Below, in pieces: positions 8,675 to 17,808 of a DNA stretch of 64,000 nucleotides (positions within the stretch are counted from its first letter, which is position 1; each line of letters starts with the position of its first letter). This DNA is from Candidatus Marinamargulisbacteria bacterium SCGC AG-343-D04 (GTDB taxonomy: Bacteria; Margulisbacteria; Marinamargulisbacteria; GCA-2716485; GCA-002719695): contig QFBQ01000001.1 in assembly GCA_003265885.1 (NCBI GenBank), positions 12,430-76,429 on the forward strand. Direction: 5' to 3'. The notes under the pieces were generated by a model. The model worked only from the letters and a program-made list of their open reading frames with translations, made no database searches and was not told the origin of the DNA. The position numbers were made by a program, and so were the translations under genes.

Positions 8675-9721
8675 ATGCTTCACATCATGATTATGGCAGG
8701 GGGAAAAGGGTCTCGTTTTTGGCCAAAATCACGAAAATCTAGCCCCAAGCAGTTTTTATCTATCATCAACAATCAAGCTCTCATGGATGATACCTTAGAC
8801 AGGATAGAGTCCCTCACCCTTCCCCAACATCGATGGATTTTAGGAAATAATGAACATGCAAAACAGTTAATACCTTATGAAAACAGAGTACCCAAAGAAA
8901 ACATTTTAAAGGAGCCCTTTGGAAAAAACACAGCAGCATGCATTGGATGGGCCGCTTTTGAAGCTCTCAAAAAAGATCCCGATGCTATTTGTGTCATATT
9001 ACCAGCAGATGCCTGGATACATCCCACAGATCTCTTTCAAGAAACACTTAAAAAAGCCGTTAAAGAAGTCGAAGAAAACAACAGCGTTGTCACTATTGGC
9101 ATCCCCCCCACAAGCCCACATACTGGATATGGCTATATTGAGGCTAAGAATTCATCTCCTGGAATCGTCACCCCCATTCAACGCTTTGTCGAAAAACCCA
9201 ATTTTAACACGGCTAAAGCCTATGTAGAATCAGGCCACTATTTCTGGAACGCAGGTATTTTTGTATGGAAAGCGAGTAAAATTGTAGAGTGTCTAAAAGA
9301 ATATCTTCCTAATCATTTCAATATTATTGAATCTTTCACACAAAAAAACATAATCCAACCCGATGACATTGCCCCCTATTATGAGAAACTTGAAAACATC
9401 TCTATAGACTATGCCATCATGGAAAAAATCAGTGACGATATCAAATTAATCCCAGCTAACTTTAACTGGAGTGATATTGGAAATTGGAGTGCTTTAGAGC
9501 AATTTTTACCCAAAGATACTCATAACAATGCAGTAAAAGGCCAGCTTATTGCAAGTAATAGCTCAAACAATATTGTTTTTTCAGAAAAACGTTCTGTCGC
9601 TCTCTGTAATATCAACGATTTAATTATTGTAGACTCAGAGGATGCCTTACTCATCTTACCTAAAGAGTCGGATCAAGATATTAAAAAACTCTATGACAAA
9701 CTCGACCCAAAACTCACCTAG
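8675..9721 (+). CDS. manC: mannose-1-phosphate guanylyltransferase
   Basis: Makes GDP-mannose from GTP and mannose 1-phosphate for surface glycans. The 348-residue length is that of the single-domain GMP type, without the isomerase domain of bifunctional ManC. The signature GGKGSRFWPKSRKSSPKQFL spans 9-28. VILPADAWI, GYGYIEA, FVEKP, GHYFWNAGIFVW and the IDYAIMEK stretch all match the family. The 3' end overlaps the LpxB-like gene by 29 nt, so the two are probably co-transcribed. A C7 run at 9113-9119 encodes a conserved Pro pair. The symbol follows common usage for this enzyme. Confidence 0.92.
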   Translation: MLHIMIMAGGKGSRFWPKSRKSSPKQFLSIINNQALMDDTLDRIESLTLPQHRWILGNNEHAKQLIPYENRVPKENILKEPFGKNTAACIGWAAFEALKKDPDAICVILPADAWIHPTDLFQETLKKAVKEVEENNSVVTIGIPPTSPHTGYGYIEAKNSSPGIVTPIQRFVEKPNFNTAKAYVESGHYFWNAGIFVWKASKIVECLKEYLPNHFNIIESFTQKNIIQPDDIAPYYEKLENISIDYAIMEKISDDIKLIPANFNWSDIGNWSALEQFLPKDTHNNAVKGQLIASNSSNNIVFSEKRSVALCNINDLIIVDSEDALLILPKESDQDIKKLYDKLDPKLT

Positions 9722-10835
9722 TTTTCATCTCTTTATCCAAGCCAATTCTCCTGGAGAAATTTCAGCATGGGTCAAACCTATTGCCATCACTGCAAAGCAA
9801 TACAACCCCAACATATTCATCACCTTATACTTAGTTCCCTGCCAATATGCCACAAAGAAAGAAGCTGATGTAGCTAAAACCATCTCAGAAATTGATGAAA
9901 TCATTCCAGTAAACAAAAGCTTACTATATCTATTCTCACTTAAAAAACTGATAAAAAAATCAAAAAATGGAGCTATTCTTTATTTAGGAGGAGACCCCTT
10001 CTATTCATCACGTATGTCTTCCAAAACGGGATTTCCTGCTTTTGCCTACACTGAACATCAAAACTTTCCAACAAAAGCCTTTACCCATGTCTTTTTCAAG
10101 CATAAAGATGGAGATTTAATGGCTGCGAATAGCCAAATTCAACACTTTGAAAGAAACCTTATTTTTCAAAAATACTCCCTCAATCCAAAAAAAGACTATT
10201 GCTTAATATTTCCTGGATCACGACCCGAACACTTTAAAGCATTTTTCAAATTATGCTTGGACACAGTAACAGAAATTCACAAAAGCAAGCCGTATCACTT
10301 TATTTTTTGTATATCTCCCTACATTTCAGACGACCTTCTCAATGAGAGTCAACCAGATAATAACACTCCAAACATCACCTATTTAAGAGGAAATTCACTT
10401 GAATTATTACATATTTCCACACTTATGATCTCCCTGCCCGGGACAAACACTGCAGAAGCCATGTATATGCACTGCCCAATGTACACCCTATGCCCCCTAA
10501 ACCAGCCTAAATTACTCATTTTAGATGGATTACTAGGTCTTATAGTCAAACTCCCACTGATTGGCTCTCTCATCCTTTTTATAGCCTTATCTATCTTAAA
10601 AAAGAAAACCAAATTTGCCTCGCTACCCAACAAACTCAAGAATGAAAAAATCGTTCCTGAGTTCATTGGTATCATCAAACCTAAAGAACAGGCTCACATC
10701 GTTATTAAGTTATTAGAAAACAAAGAAAAACTACTGTCTATCAAAGAAAGATTAAAGCAAATGCCTATCTCTCCTACTCATCAAGCAATTGTGAAAAAAA
10801 TATTAAAGTCTAATCTCCATCAAAAAAATGATTAG
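9693..10835 (+). CDS. LpxB-like glycosyltransferase (lipid-A-disaccharide synthase related)
   Basis: A 380-residue protein from ATG 9693, which overlaps the previous gene by 29 nt; the frame extends upstream only inside that gene. The N-terminus (FIQANSPGEISAWVKPIA) resembles the AGEASGD motif region of LpxB, with 'NSPGE' in place of 'AGE.SGD'. The C-terminal half has ISLPGTNTAEAMYMHCPMY, like the UDP-sugar-binding 'PGT.tlE.al...P' motif of LpxB and MurG relatives. A hydrophobic stretch (about residues 275-300) may touch the membrane. It is shortened and divergent, so a different lipid or polymer substrate is possible. Confidence 0.72.
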   Translation: MTNSTQNSPSFHLFIQANSPGEISAWVKPIAITAKQYNPNIFITLYLVPCQYATKKEADVAKTISEIDEIIPVNKSLLYLFSLKKLIKKSKNGAILYLGGDPFYSSRMSSKTGFPAFAYTEHQNFPTKAFTHVFFKHKDGDLMAANSQIQHFERNLIFQKYSLNPKKDYCLIFPGSRPEHFKAFFKLCLDTVTEIHKSKPYHFIFCISPYISDDLLNESQPDNNTPNITYLRGNSLELLHISTLMISLPGTNTAEAMYMHCPMYTLCPLNQPKLLILDGLLGLIVKLPLIGSLILFIALSILKKKTKFASLPNKLKNEKIVPEFIGIIKPKEQAHIVIKLLENKEKLLSIKERLKQMPISPTHQAIVKKILKSNLHQKND

Positions 10836-10891
10836 GATTAGACATCCAAGACACGCAACTCTGTAAGCATTTCATTTCAAACTCAAAAAAT

Positions 10892-11473
10892 TCACACATC
10901 CGTTACATTAGGAGAAGTTAATTCCAAAGAAAATACTGGAGCAGAAGAAGGGGCTAAACCTTTAATGGGTGTAAGCTTTGGAATAGAAGACATTGAATTA
11001 CTCACACGTAAAACAGAACCAGCAGCGACTGAAGAATCGTAAACAACCGGAGCTCCGAAAATCATTGACGATGAGTCGTCTGAGTTTAAAGAAGATCTTC
11101 TTATAGGCGTAGTAAGAGAGGGAGTGATAAAGTTTCTAGGATTAGAATGAGGGGGGGGAGCATGGTTAATAAAAGAAGGATGGCTCGTGTGGTACTCATG
11201 AGCAGGAGTTTGATTAGGGGTAGCAAACAATGCATCAACATTAGTTTCTGCACTTGAATTATAAATAATAATAGGAAAGAAACTTTTAGGTCTAACATTA
11301 TCATCTATCGACGTATAAGAATGATAAGAAACTCCAGAGGCATTCATATCTTGATTATTTTGAACCTCGATATTATGAGCCCTGCCATTCACCTTATCCT
11401 TCTTATCCTTATTTTTCGATCTTTCACAAAAACAGTTTTTTTTAAAAAAAAACTTTAATAATCCACAACGCAT
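10892..11473 (-). CDS. Ser/Pro-rich disordered protein, unknown
   Basis: 193 residues from ATG 11473; an AGAGGAG site lies 8 nt before this ATG, while the longer frame start lacks one. The N-terminus is basic and Cys-rich (MRCGLLKFFFKKNCFCER), and the rest is low-complexity Ser, Pro, Thr and Asn with no predicted fold. A C8 run (11151-11158 on the + strand as G8) encodes a Pro triplet around residue 105. No family is recognised. It resembles the N-terminal region of the protein at 38372 only in its Pro/Ser/Thr bias. It could be secreted or surface bound, but there is no standard signal peptide. Confidence 0.55.
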   Translation of the reverse strand: MRCGLLKFFFKKNCFCERSKNKDKKDKVNGRAHNIEVQNNQDMNASGVSYHSYTSIDDNVRPKSFFPIIIYNSSAETNVDALFATPNQTPAHEYHTSHPSFINHAPPPHSNPRNFITPSLTTPIRRSSLNSDDSSSMIFGAPVVYDSSVAAGSVLRVSNSMSSIPKLTPIKGLAPSSAPVFSLELTSPNVTDV

Positions 11474-11934
11474 CTTACATCTCCTCTTTAAATTATATTC
11501 TTCTACGGTAAAATCTGTAATATTATACAATATTAACCGAAATAATTCAATAAAATAACAAAAAAAACATCACAAAGAAACTAAATACAAATAAAGTTTA
11601 ACAAAAAAACAAAAAATAAAAACATAAAACAAATTTTAAAAAAAATAAAAAAATTAAAATTACAAAAAAAATATAATATCATAAAAAAATAACTTCAAGT
11701 TTTATCGAGGGACAAAAATCATTAACAATCTACCGTTATTAACCTTTGAACTAACCACAGAGTTATCTGCTAGTTTAGATCATTAACAATGACATTATTG
11801 CCTAAAGTTTACTCCTCTAAAGAGTCATAAACATACTCACCAGTTCTAACCCAACTCTTTCTTTAAAAGAAAAAAGCTAATTTCAGCAAATAGAAATATA
11901 AAAAACACCGAAATCAACTATAGAAATTTCCTTA
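11474..11934. other. intergenic stretch of about 460 bp, no gene seen
   Basis: The half from 11530 to 11700 is almost entirely A/T with long A runs on the + strand. The half from 11700 to 11930 is of more normal composition and holds two copies of a TCATTAACAAT word (near 11719 and 11780) but no open frame of useful length, no recognisable RNA and no convincing terminator. Confidence 0.5.
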
Positions 11935-12645
11935 TTAAAAAAAGTCTGCATCCTCAACATATTGAGAACGCTCATCTTTTTTTATAGGTATAGGACCTTG
12001 ATAATACAACTTAACCACATCGATAAGCATACGGGGCATGACTGTTTTATCAGCTGCCAATAATACAAATTGCATTTGCAACAACCCTCCTGAAGACCCT
12101 TCTTGATAAGGATTCCAAATATCATCCCCTATTCCTAAATTTCCATCTACAAAACGGTCAAAAGGAATAATAACCACTTTCCAACCTAACCAATCCACTT
12201 TAACGGTATGGATAAATTTGTCATCAGCAAGTGTTTCAGAAGAAACATTAGGATGAGGCTCTAATTCAAAGTTATCATTATCATCATCAAAGAGTTCTAC
12301 AATTAAAACCCCACTTTTTGATCCATACCCTCTAATCACTAACTTAATCGCATTATAATTTGTAACATCCACCCCAAAATAGGTCCCACAGCCCCCTACA
12401 TACCAGTCTTTAGGATCACCTTTTAAAGACATCGATCGATTTCCTAAATATTTAAATTCACTTAAATTATTAGGTTCAACAGATAATTCAATATCATCAA
12501 AACCCCACCACTCTGGCATCTTTTTCAAATCAGCATCTTCAAAATCATCAACAATAAAAAGATTATCGGGTTGAGGCTGAAAGATCACAGCTCCAAAAAG
12601 TGGTATACTTAAAAGAATACAAAAAAGAATTGAAAGCAGTCGCAT
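11935..12645 (-). CDS. exported protein with CIA30/galactose-binding-like domain
   Basis: About 236 residues with an N-terminal signal peptide (MRLLSILFCILLSIPLFGA). The mature part is acidic and beta-rich. The order 'FIVDDFEDAD..' near the start, 'WLGWKVVIIPFDRF' in the middle and 'MLIDVVKLYY' at the end resembles carbohydrate-binding/CIA30-like jelly rolls, in which a 'DdFe' opening and 'iDvv.l' closing strand are common. No catalytic residues are seen, so it probably binds a ligand at the cell surface. It starts within the stop of tilS (TGATG overlap), so it is translationally coupled to it. Confidence 0.6.
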   Translation of the reverse strand: MRLLSILFCILLSIPLFGAVIFQPQPDNLFIVDDFEDADLKKMPEWWGFDDIELSVEPNNLSEFKYLGNRSMSLKGDPKDWYVGGCGTYFGVDVTNYNAIKLVIRGYGSKSGVLIVELFDDDNDNFELEPHPNVSSETLADDKFIHTVKVDWLGWKVVIIPFDRFVDGNLGIGDDIWNPYQEGSSGGLLQMQFVLLAADKTVMPRMLIDVVKLYYQGPIPIKKDERSQYVEDADFF

Positions 12646-14078
12646 CACTTATAAGATAGCATATGTTTAGTAGGGTTTGTCAAAGAATGAAAAGAAATTT
12701 TATAATAAGAATCCGAATTTTTATCTACTTTAAATTCATCATGAATACAGAGAGAAGGTAGCCACGCTACTTGTTCTGAAACAACTACACAAGGAAAAAA
12801 TAAGCGCTGGCAATAATTCACATGTTGTTTTGCAAGATACTGAGTCACCTTAATCGAAGACTGCCTACCAAAAGGAATAAAAAAATCTTCTGGTGTCACA
12901 CATCTCACAAAAAAGTCTTCCGAATCAGACGAAAAAAAAGCAACATTTTCACCAGACCTATACTCTTCTAACACCTCATCACATCGTTCTATACAGATAG
13001 AGTAGTTCATAAACTCTACATAGGTTCCAAGTTTAATCTTTTCTTTCTTGATAAATTTGTTTGAATCAAACAAAAAGTATACACAAGAATCATATAAAAA
13101 AACCCGACATCCCTTTGGAAGCATTATAATTTCACCCGAATCCCCTTCCTTTAGTTTGATAGCAATAGACTCCACACTAGAGTATGGAATATCAAACTGA
13201 GAACTCAAATATCCTTTCAACGATGAGCTATTTAAATAACGAGAAAAAACCAATCGAACACAATCATAAATAACCTGACATAATGCGGAATCAGACCGAC
13301 CTAACACCCCCTTCATATCACAATAAAAATACGTCTCTGTTTCAAACACTGATACCTTTTCATCTAGAGATGAATACAACATATCTTGAAAGGTATCTAA
13401 ACGAGAAAAGGTCTGAGTTAAACAAGTAGAGAAATTGGGATTAATCTCTTTTAAAAGAGGTATTAATTCATGTCTCACTTTGTTACGCGTGAACACAACA
13501 TCTTCATTAGTAGAGTCCACACAATATTTCAGCTTATTATCATGTAAATAATCTAAAATCTGAGTTTTTGAAAAGCTCAATAAAGGGCGGGTCACTGGAA
13601 TCCGCCCCTCTCTATTGATTGAAGTTAATTTCGATGAAAACGAAACCCCACGAAGCAACTGCATAACAGCCGTTTCATCAAGATCGTCCTTATGATGGCC
13701 TGTCACAATGGCTTCGCAAGAAAACAATTTAGCATAATGCATCAAAAGTGCCTGTCTCAAGTAATGACCTGACGCTTCAATAGATAGCCCAAAACGTTTA
13801 CTCACAAAGACAACCGGTATAGATTTCACAATAGACTTTACACCCATAGACTCTGCAAAAGCATTAACAAAATTAATATCCTTCTGACAGTCTTCTTTAG
13901 ATCTCACACCATGATTAAAATAAAGCAAAACCAAGGAAGAATATCCACATAATTTCAACAAATAAGCCAAGCACACACTATCTGGCCCCCCTGAAAAAGA
14001 CACAAGCAAACGCTGATCACGTGAAAACAAACGCTGCTTAACAATAAATTCTTGAAAAGACTGTTTTAAAGAGACCAT
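12645..14078 (-). CDS. tilS: tRNA(Ile)-lysidine synthase
   Basis: Converts C34 of the AUA-reading tRNA-Ile to lysidine with ATP and lysine. The PP-loop SGGPDS is at 29-34. YFNHGVR, TGHHKDDLDET and RPLLSFSK follow in the family order. The C-terminal half (about 230-477) is the substrate-recognition region and is divergent; the closing residues around RQSSIKVTQYLAKQHV match the TilS C-terminal domain. The length (477) is a little longer than E. coli TilS (432). It starts one base after the argS stop and overlaps the next gene, so argS-tilS-11935 form one unit. Confidence 0.94.
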   Translation of the reverse strand: MVSLKQSFQEFIVKQRLFSRDQRLLVSFSGGPDSVCLAYLLKLCGYSSLVLLYFNHGVRSKEDCQKDINFVNAFAESMGVKSIVKSIPVVFVSKRFGLSIEASGHYLRQALLMHYAKLFSCEAIVTGHHKDDLDETAVMQLLRGVSFSSKLTSINREGRIPVTRPLLSFSKTQILDYLHDNKLKYCVDSTNEDVVFTRNKVRHELIPLLKEINPNFSTCLTQTFSRLDTFQDMLYSSLDEKVSVFETETYFYCDMKGVLGRSDSALCQVIYDCVRLVFSRYLNSSSLKGYLSSQFDIPYSSVESIAIKLKEGDSGEIIMLPKGCRVFLYDSCVYFLFDSNKFIKKEKIKLGTYVEFMNYSICIERCDEVLEEYRSGENVAFFSSDSEDFFVRCVTPEDFFIPFGRQSSIKVTQYLAKQHVNYCQRLFFPCVVVSEQVAWLPSLCIHDEFKVDKNSDSYYKISFHSLTNPTKHMLSYK

Positions 14079-15623
14079 CTACATACGTTGTGGAGCAGAA
14101 ATCCCACATAAATTCAAAGCATTCTTTAAAATATCCTTTGTAAATGTCACTAAACACAAGCGTTTACGCTGTGTTTCATCATCTGAAGATTTTATAGGAC
14201 AATGCTCATAAAAAACATGGAAAGCTTTAGCAAGCTGAACACAGTATTGTGTTAACTTATAGGGAGATAAAGACGATGTCGCATCCCAAACCACATCATA
14301 AAAAAGCAAGCATAATGTTGCAAGAGCACGTTCTTCAGGCGTAAAGGAAACCTTCCCATCAAAGGGTTTAACATCATCAAATTTACTCAGCAATGTACAC
14401 ATGCGTGCATGAGCATACTGAACATAAAACACAGGATTTTCAGCATTTTTTTGTTTAGCTAACTCCAAATCAAAATCTATCGTAGAATCAGAACTTTTAT
14501 GAAGCAAAAAATAAGATGTTGCATCAACCCCAATTTCATCGATCACCTCATCCAATGTAATCATTTCTCCCGTACGCTTAGACATCCGAACAGCCTCCCC
14601 ATTACGAAAAAGACTAACCAATTGCCCTATTAACACCTTAAATTGAACATCTTTTTTTTCAGAAGTAAACGATTGAATCCCTGCTTGAACACGGGGCACA
14701 TATCCATGATGATCGGCTCCCCAAATATTAATAATATAATCAAAACCACGATTCACTTTATCAAAGTGATAGGCCAAATCAACAAGAAAGTAGGTATAAG
14801 AATGATCCGATTTAATCAATACTCTATCTTTATCATCTCCAAAAGAACTTGATTTAAACCAAAGCGCATCATCAGATTCATACGATAAGCTCGATGTCTT
14901 TAAAAATGAAAGAACATCATCAATTTTCGAAGACTCATGAAGTGATTTTTCAGAATACCAGGTATCAAACGAAACCCCTAAACGATCTAAGGTTTGTCGT
15001 TGCTGCTGAATAATAGCCTTAACAGGATCCGCCTCAGAAGATGCCAAATCATGAATATAATGACCATGATAACCATTTTCGGGAATTACCTTCCCTTCTT
15101 TAACGGCATTAACACTTTCATAAAACAACGAAATTTGATTTCCAGCATCATTAATATAGGTCTCTGTTTTAAAACGCTGTTGTGTAAATACAAATAAGCG
15201 ACTTAAAGCTGCTCCCAAAACAGCCCATCTTCCATGTCCAACATGCAAAGGCCCTGTGGGGTTGGCAGAAACATATTCCAACAAGATAGACTCCGAAAGT
15301 TTAGAAAATTCTGGTTTAGTCTGTAATAATTCAGACAAATACTGCCATAAATAGTCATCCAACAAATGAATATTAATAAACCCTTTTACAGATGAACATG
15401 AGTATCGATCTGAATCGCTATTAATATGGGTACATAAAGCTTCTGCAATAATCAGTGGAGATTGCTTTAAAGGCTTTGCTAATCGAAACGCAATATTTGT
15501 AGAAAAGTCTCCAAGTTCCCGATTTTTTGGGATTTCGATAACAATATCAGAATCACTTAGCTCTAACTGATGTAGTTCTTGAACACAACGCAATATACAC
15601 TGTTTAATACTATTTTTTATCAT
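14079..15623 (-). CDS. argS: arginyl-tRNA synthetase
   Basis: Charges tRNA-Arg. About 514 residues. The N-terminal Add-1-like domain (1-110) is followed by EYVSANPTGPLHVGHGR, holding the HIGH motif as HVGH near 127-130. RMSKRTGE is the second class I motif, here RMSKR for KMSKS. A DALR-type anticodon-binding domain with YVQYAHAR closes the protein, whose end (ISAPQRM) matches the usual LGI.AP.RM tail. ATG 15623 is taken as start; a TTG codon lies just before it. The start overlaps the end of the SLH gene by 14 nt. Confidence 0.95.
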   Translation of the reverse strand: MIKNSIKQCILRCVQELHQLELSDSDIVIEIPKNRELGDFSTNIAFRLAKPLKQSPLIIAEALCTHINSDSDRYSCSSVKGFINIHLLDDYLWQYLSELLQTKPEFSKLSESILLEYVSANPTGPLHVGHGRWAVLGAALSRLFVFTQQRFKTETYINDAGNQISLFYESVNAVKEGKVIPENGYHGHYIHDLASSEADPVKAIIQQQRQTLDRLGVSFDTWYSEKSLHESSKIDDVLSFLKTSSLSYESDDALWFKSSSFGDDKDRVLIKSDHSYTYFLVDLAYHFDKVNRGFDYIINIWGADHHGYVPRVQAGIQSFTSEKKDVQFKVLIGQLVSLFRNGEAVRMSKRTGEMITLDEVIDEIGVDATSYFLLHKSSDSTIDFDLELAKQKNAENPVFYVQYAHARMCTLLSKFDDVKPFDGKVSFTPEERALATLCLLFYDVVWDATSSLSPYKLTQYCVQLAKAFHVFYEHCPIKSSDDETQRKRLCLVTFTKDILKNALNLCGISAPQRM

Positions 15624-17571
15624 CAAAATGCTGATTTAACAAATCTTGAACATGAGTTAACTTAGATAACATCGCCACACATTCATCCTTGGTAATAATT
15701 TTATTCGGATAAAAATTATAATTTTTTGAAATAATAGACAAGCCATAGGCGCGCTCTACATAAGAACGCCCCCAATGATGACTAGGAACGTCCCAGAACG
15801 GAAAATCAGAAGAATTTTGCTTAAGCCCGGTATCCGACTCAATCAGATCGATATAACGAACAATAGCCGCTAGCGCTTCTATTCGTTTCAATGGTTTTTC
15901 TGGGTAAAAAGAATCATTTTCATCTAATGAAAAAATACCGTTATAAATCAAAAATTTAAGTGCCTGTATTTGATCAGTATCATCAACTACATCTGAAATA
16001 GTCACAGAACTCTCTTCTACTGTTGATTCTAGCAAAAAAGGAGTCAAAAGTGTCACAAAGTCCTTCCGAGAAAGTTCCATTTTAGGCTCAAACAAATTTA
16101 CTTCTTCTAAAAATCCTAAGTACATTAATTTAGCCGACAATTCATTAATCCAGTGTCCCTTTAAATCTTGATAAGGAAGTAGTTTATAAAGAGTAATATT
16201 CTGTGTAACATCTAAAACAGTATATGAAAAATCATTAACACCTTCATCTAATGGCCAAACAAAAGAAAAATCTCCTTTTACATTCGTTGTAATTACATCA
16301 TAAAAAAACTCAAAATTTTGAGGAGGAAAAATACGTCCATTAAAGGTCACCTCATCCATAAAAAAAACATCTTTATTTAAAGGAAACTTCAACTCAAAAC
16401 TAGAAGACGATTCAACAAGTATTTCATTTTTTTTCAAAAAAGTTAACACAGGTGATATTTTATAAAACAAATCATATTCATCAACATCATACCCTGCATC
16501 ATGATCTACTAACATCCGATACTCTTCTTGAACTGCATAAACACGACTCACAATATTAATAAAGTCCACTAAAGACACTGTCTGAGACAAATCCACATTA
16601 GTCTGATCTAAAATTAAACCATTATCCAAAGCAGCTCGTATAAAACGAGCTGACCAATGAGTATCAGACAATGACGAAATCCCTAAAGGAGAAAACTGAT
16701 CCTCAATAGAAAAGTCAAATACTCTTACCAAACTTACATACAGCTCAATAAATGAAACCGTCTTATCTGGATAAAAAGATCCATCTGGGAACTCCCCCAT
16801 CAAATGAGAATTTAATGCATTTGAAATATAGGGGTAAAACCAATCTGCTTGTTTAACATCATTTAAGTATGAACGTTGTTTAGAAGGATCATCTTTTTTA
16901 ATTCGAGTTAAAAAATAAGCAAGATCAGCACGCGTAATCTTCGAAGAAAGAGCTTTATTCTTTATATCATAAAAAAGATCATTATTATAAAAATAGATAA
17001 GATTTTGATTAACACCTTTATATTTACTTATATCTTCAGGCTGGAACAAATAATTGATATTTTTTTGAATACACAAAAACTTATTATCTAAGGTTGTAAA
17101 CGAAATAAATACAGAGTCTTTCCCATAATCATTAAGGTTAAACACATAGGAAAAATTTCCATCATTATCAACATAAATATCTTCAGAATTTATAAATACC
17201 TTTCCCCCTAATGTATTCTTTCCTTTAATCAAAATTTTATCATCAACAGTAATCAGTTCCTCATTCCCAAACTCTAAGGAAATAAACTCTTTGTACTCGT
17301 CCGGAATAGACGTATAAATCAATTCATCACTAACTGAATATATCTTCAACGACTCTCCTACAGAAGCGCTTACAATCTCTTCTTCCTCTTGAAGAGTATC
17401 AGCTATAGCAATTAAATCTTCAGAAGATTTATCCATACTATCAGAATAAGAAGAACTTAGCTCTAAAGAAGTAGGCACTTGTACAGGACTATCCCCCAAA
17501 CAAAACAAAACTGAATTGAATGGAAAAAATAGAAGAAATAAAAGATTAATGATTAGATATTGTTTATACAT
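15610..17571 (-). CDS. S-layer homology (SLH) domain protein
   Basis: 653 residues from ATG 17571; the longer frame would enter the tRNA-Phe gene. A signal peptide covers about 1-25. SLH repeats are seen in the middle (about 205-330: ITRADLAYFL, FPDGSFYPDKTVSFIE, LSDTHWSARFI) and at the C-terminus (about 480-645: DLKGHWINELSAKL, FYPEKPLKRIEALA, DVPSHHWGRSYVERA). Between and before them are beta-rich Ig-like stretches with repeated 'F.Y.v.L..g' strands. SLH domains normally bind peptidoglycan-linked polymers, so the protein may tie the envelope layers together. It lies 18 bp after tRNA-Phe and overlaps argS by 14 nt. Confidence 0.88.
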   Translation of the reverse strand: MYKQYLIINLLFLLFFPFNSVLFCLGDSPVQVPTSLELSSSYSDSMDKSSEDLIAIADTLQEEEEIVSASVGESLKIYSVSDELIYTSIPDEYKEFISLEFGNEELITVDDKILIKGKNTLGGKVFINSEDIYVDNDGNFSYVFNLNDYGKDSVFISFTTLDNKFLCIQKNINYLFQPEDISKYKGVNQNLIYFYNNDLFYDIKNKALSSKITRADLAYFLTRIKKDDPSKQRSYLNDVKQADWFYPYISNALNSHLMGEFPDGSFYPDKTVSFIELYVSLVRVFDFSIEDQFSPLGISSLSDTHWSARFIRAALDNGLILDQTNVDLSQTVSLVDFINIVSRVYAVQEEYRMLVDHDAGYDVDEYDLFYKISPVLTFLKKNEILVESSSSFELKFPLNKDVFFMDEVTFNGRIFPPQNFEFFYDVITTNVKGDFSFVWPLDEGVNDFSYTVLDVTQNITLYKLLPYQDLKGHWINELSAKLMYLGFLEEVNLFEPKMELSRKDFVTLLTPFLLESTVEESSVTISDVVDDTDQIQALKFLIYNGIFSLDENDSFYPEKPLKRIEALAAIVRYIDLIESDTGLKQNSSDFPFWDVPSHHWGRSYVERAYGLSIISKNYNFYPNKIITKDECVAMLSKLTHVQDLLNQHFDDKK

Positions 17572-17589
17572 AATTAAAATCTTAAATAG

Positions 17590-17665
<76 letters not shown>

Positions 17666-17672
17666 ATAGTAA

Positions 17673-17748
17673 TGGAGCCGACGGTCGGATTCGAACCAAC
17701 GACCTACTGATTACAAATCAGTTGCTCTACCAACTGAGCTACGCCGGC
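17673..17748 (-). tRNA. tRNA-Thr (UGU), CCA encoded
   Basis: Acceptor GCCGGCG pairs with CGTCGGC (one G-U pair); D-arm GCTCAGTTGGTAGAGC; anticodon arm CTGATTTGTAATCAG with anticodon TGT; T-arm GGTTCGAATCC. The discriminator is T and CCA is encoded. UGU is a wobble-U anticodon of a four-codon box, a class that CmoA/CmoB modifies at U34; cmoB lies 61 bp upstream on the same strand. Confidence 0.97.
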
Positions 17749-17808
17749 CTTACTCCACTAGAGTTAAGAATTCTATAATATTAAAGCATATTTTGTCTAG
17801 CAAAGAAT

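Noticed and set aside
9113..9119. C7 run in the guanylyltransferase gene as a switch site
   Set aside because: It encodes a Pro pair in a normally conserved core of an essential-type enzyme, so switching is unlikely.
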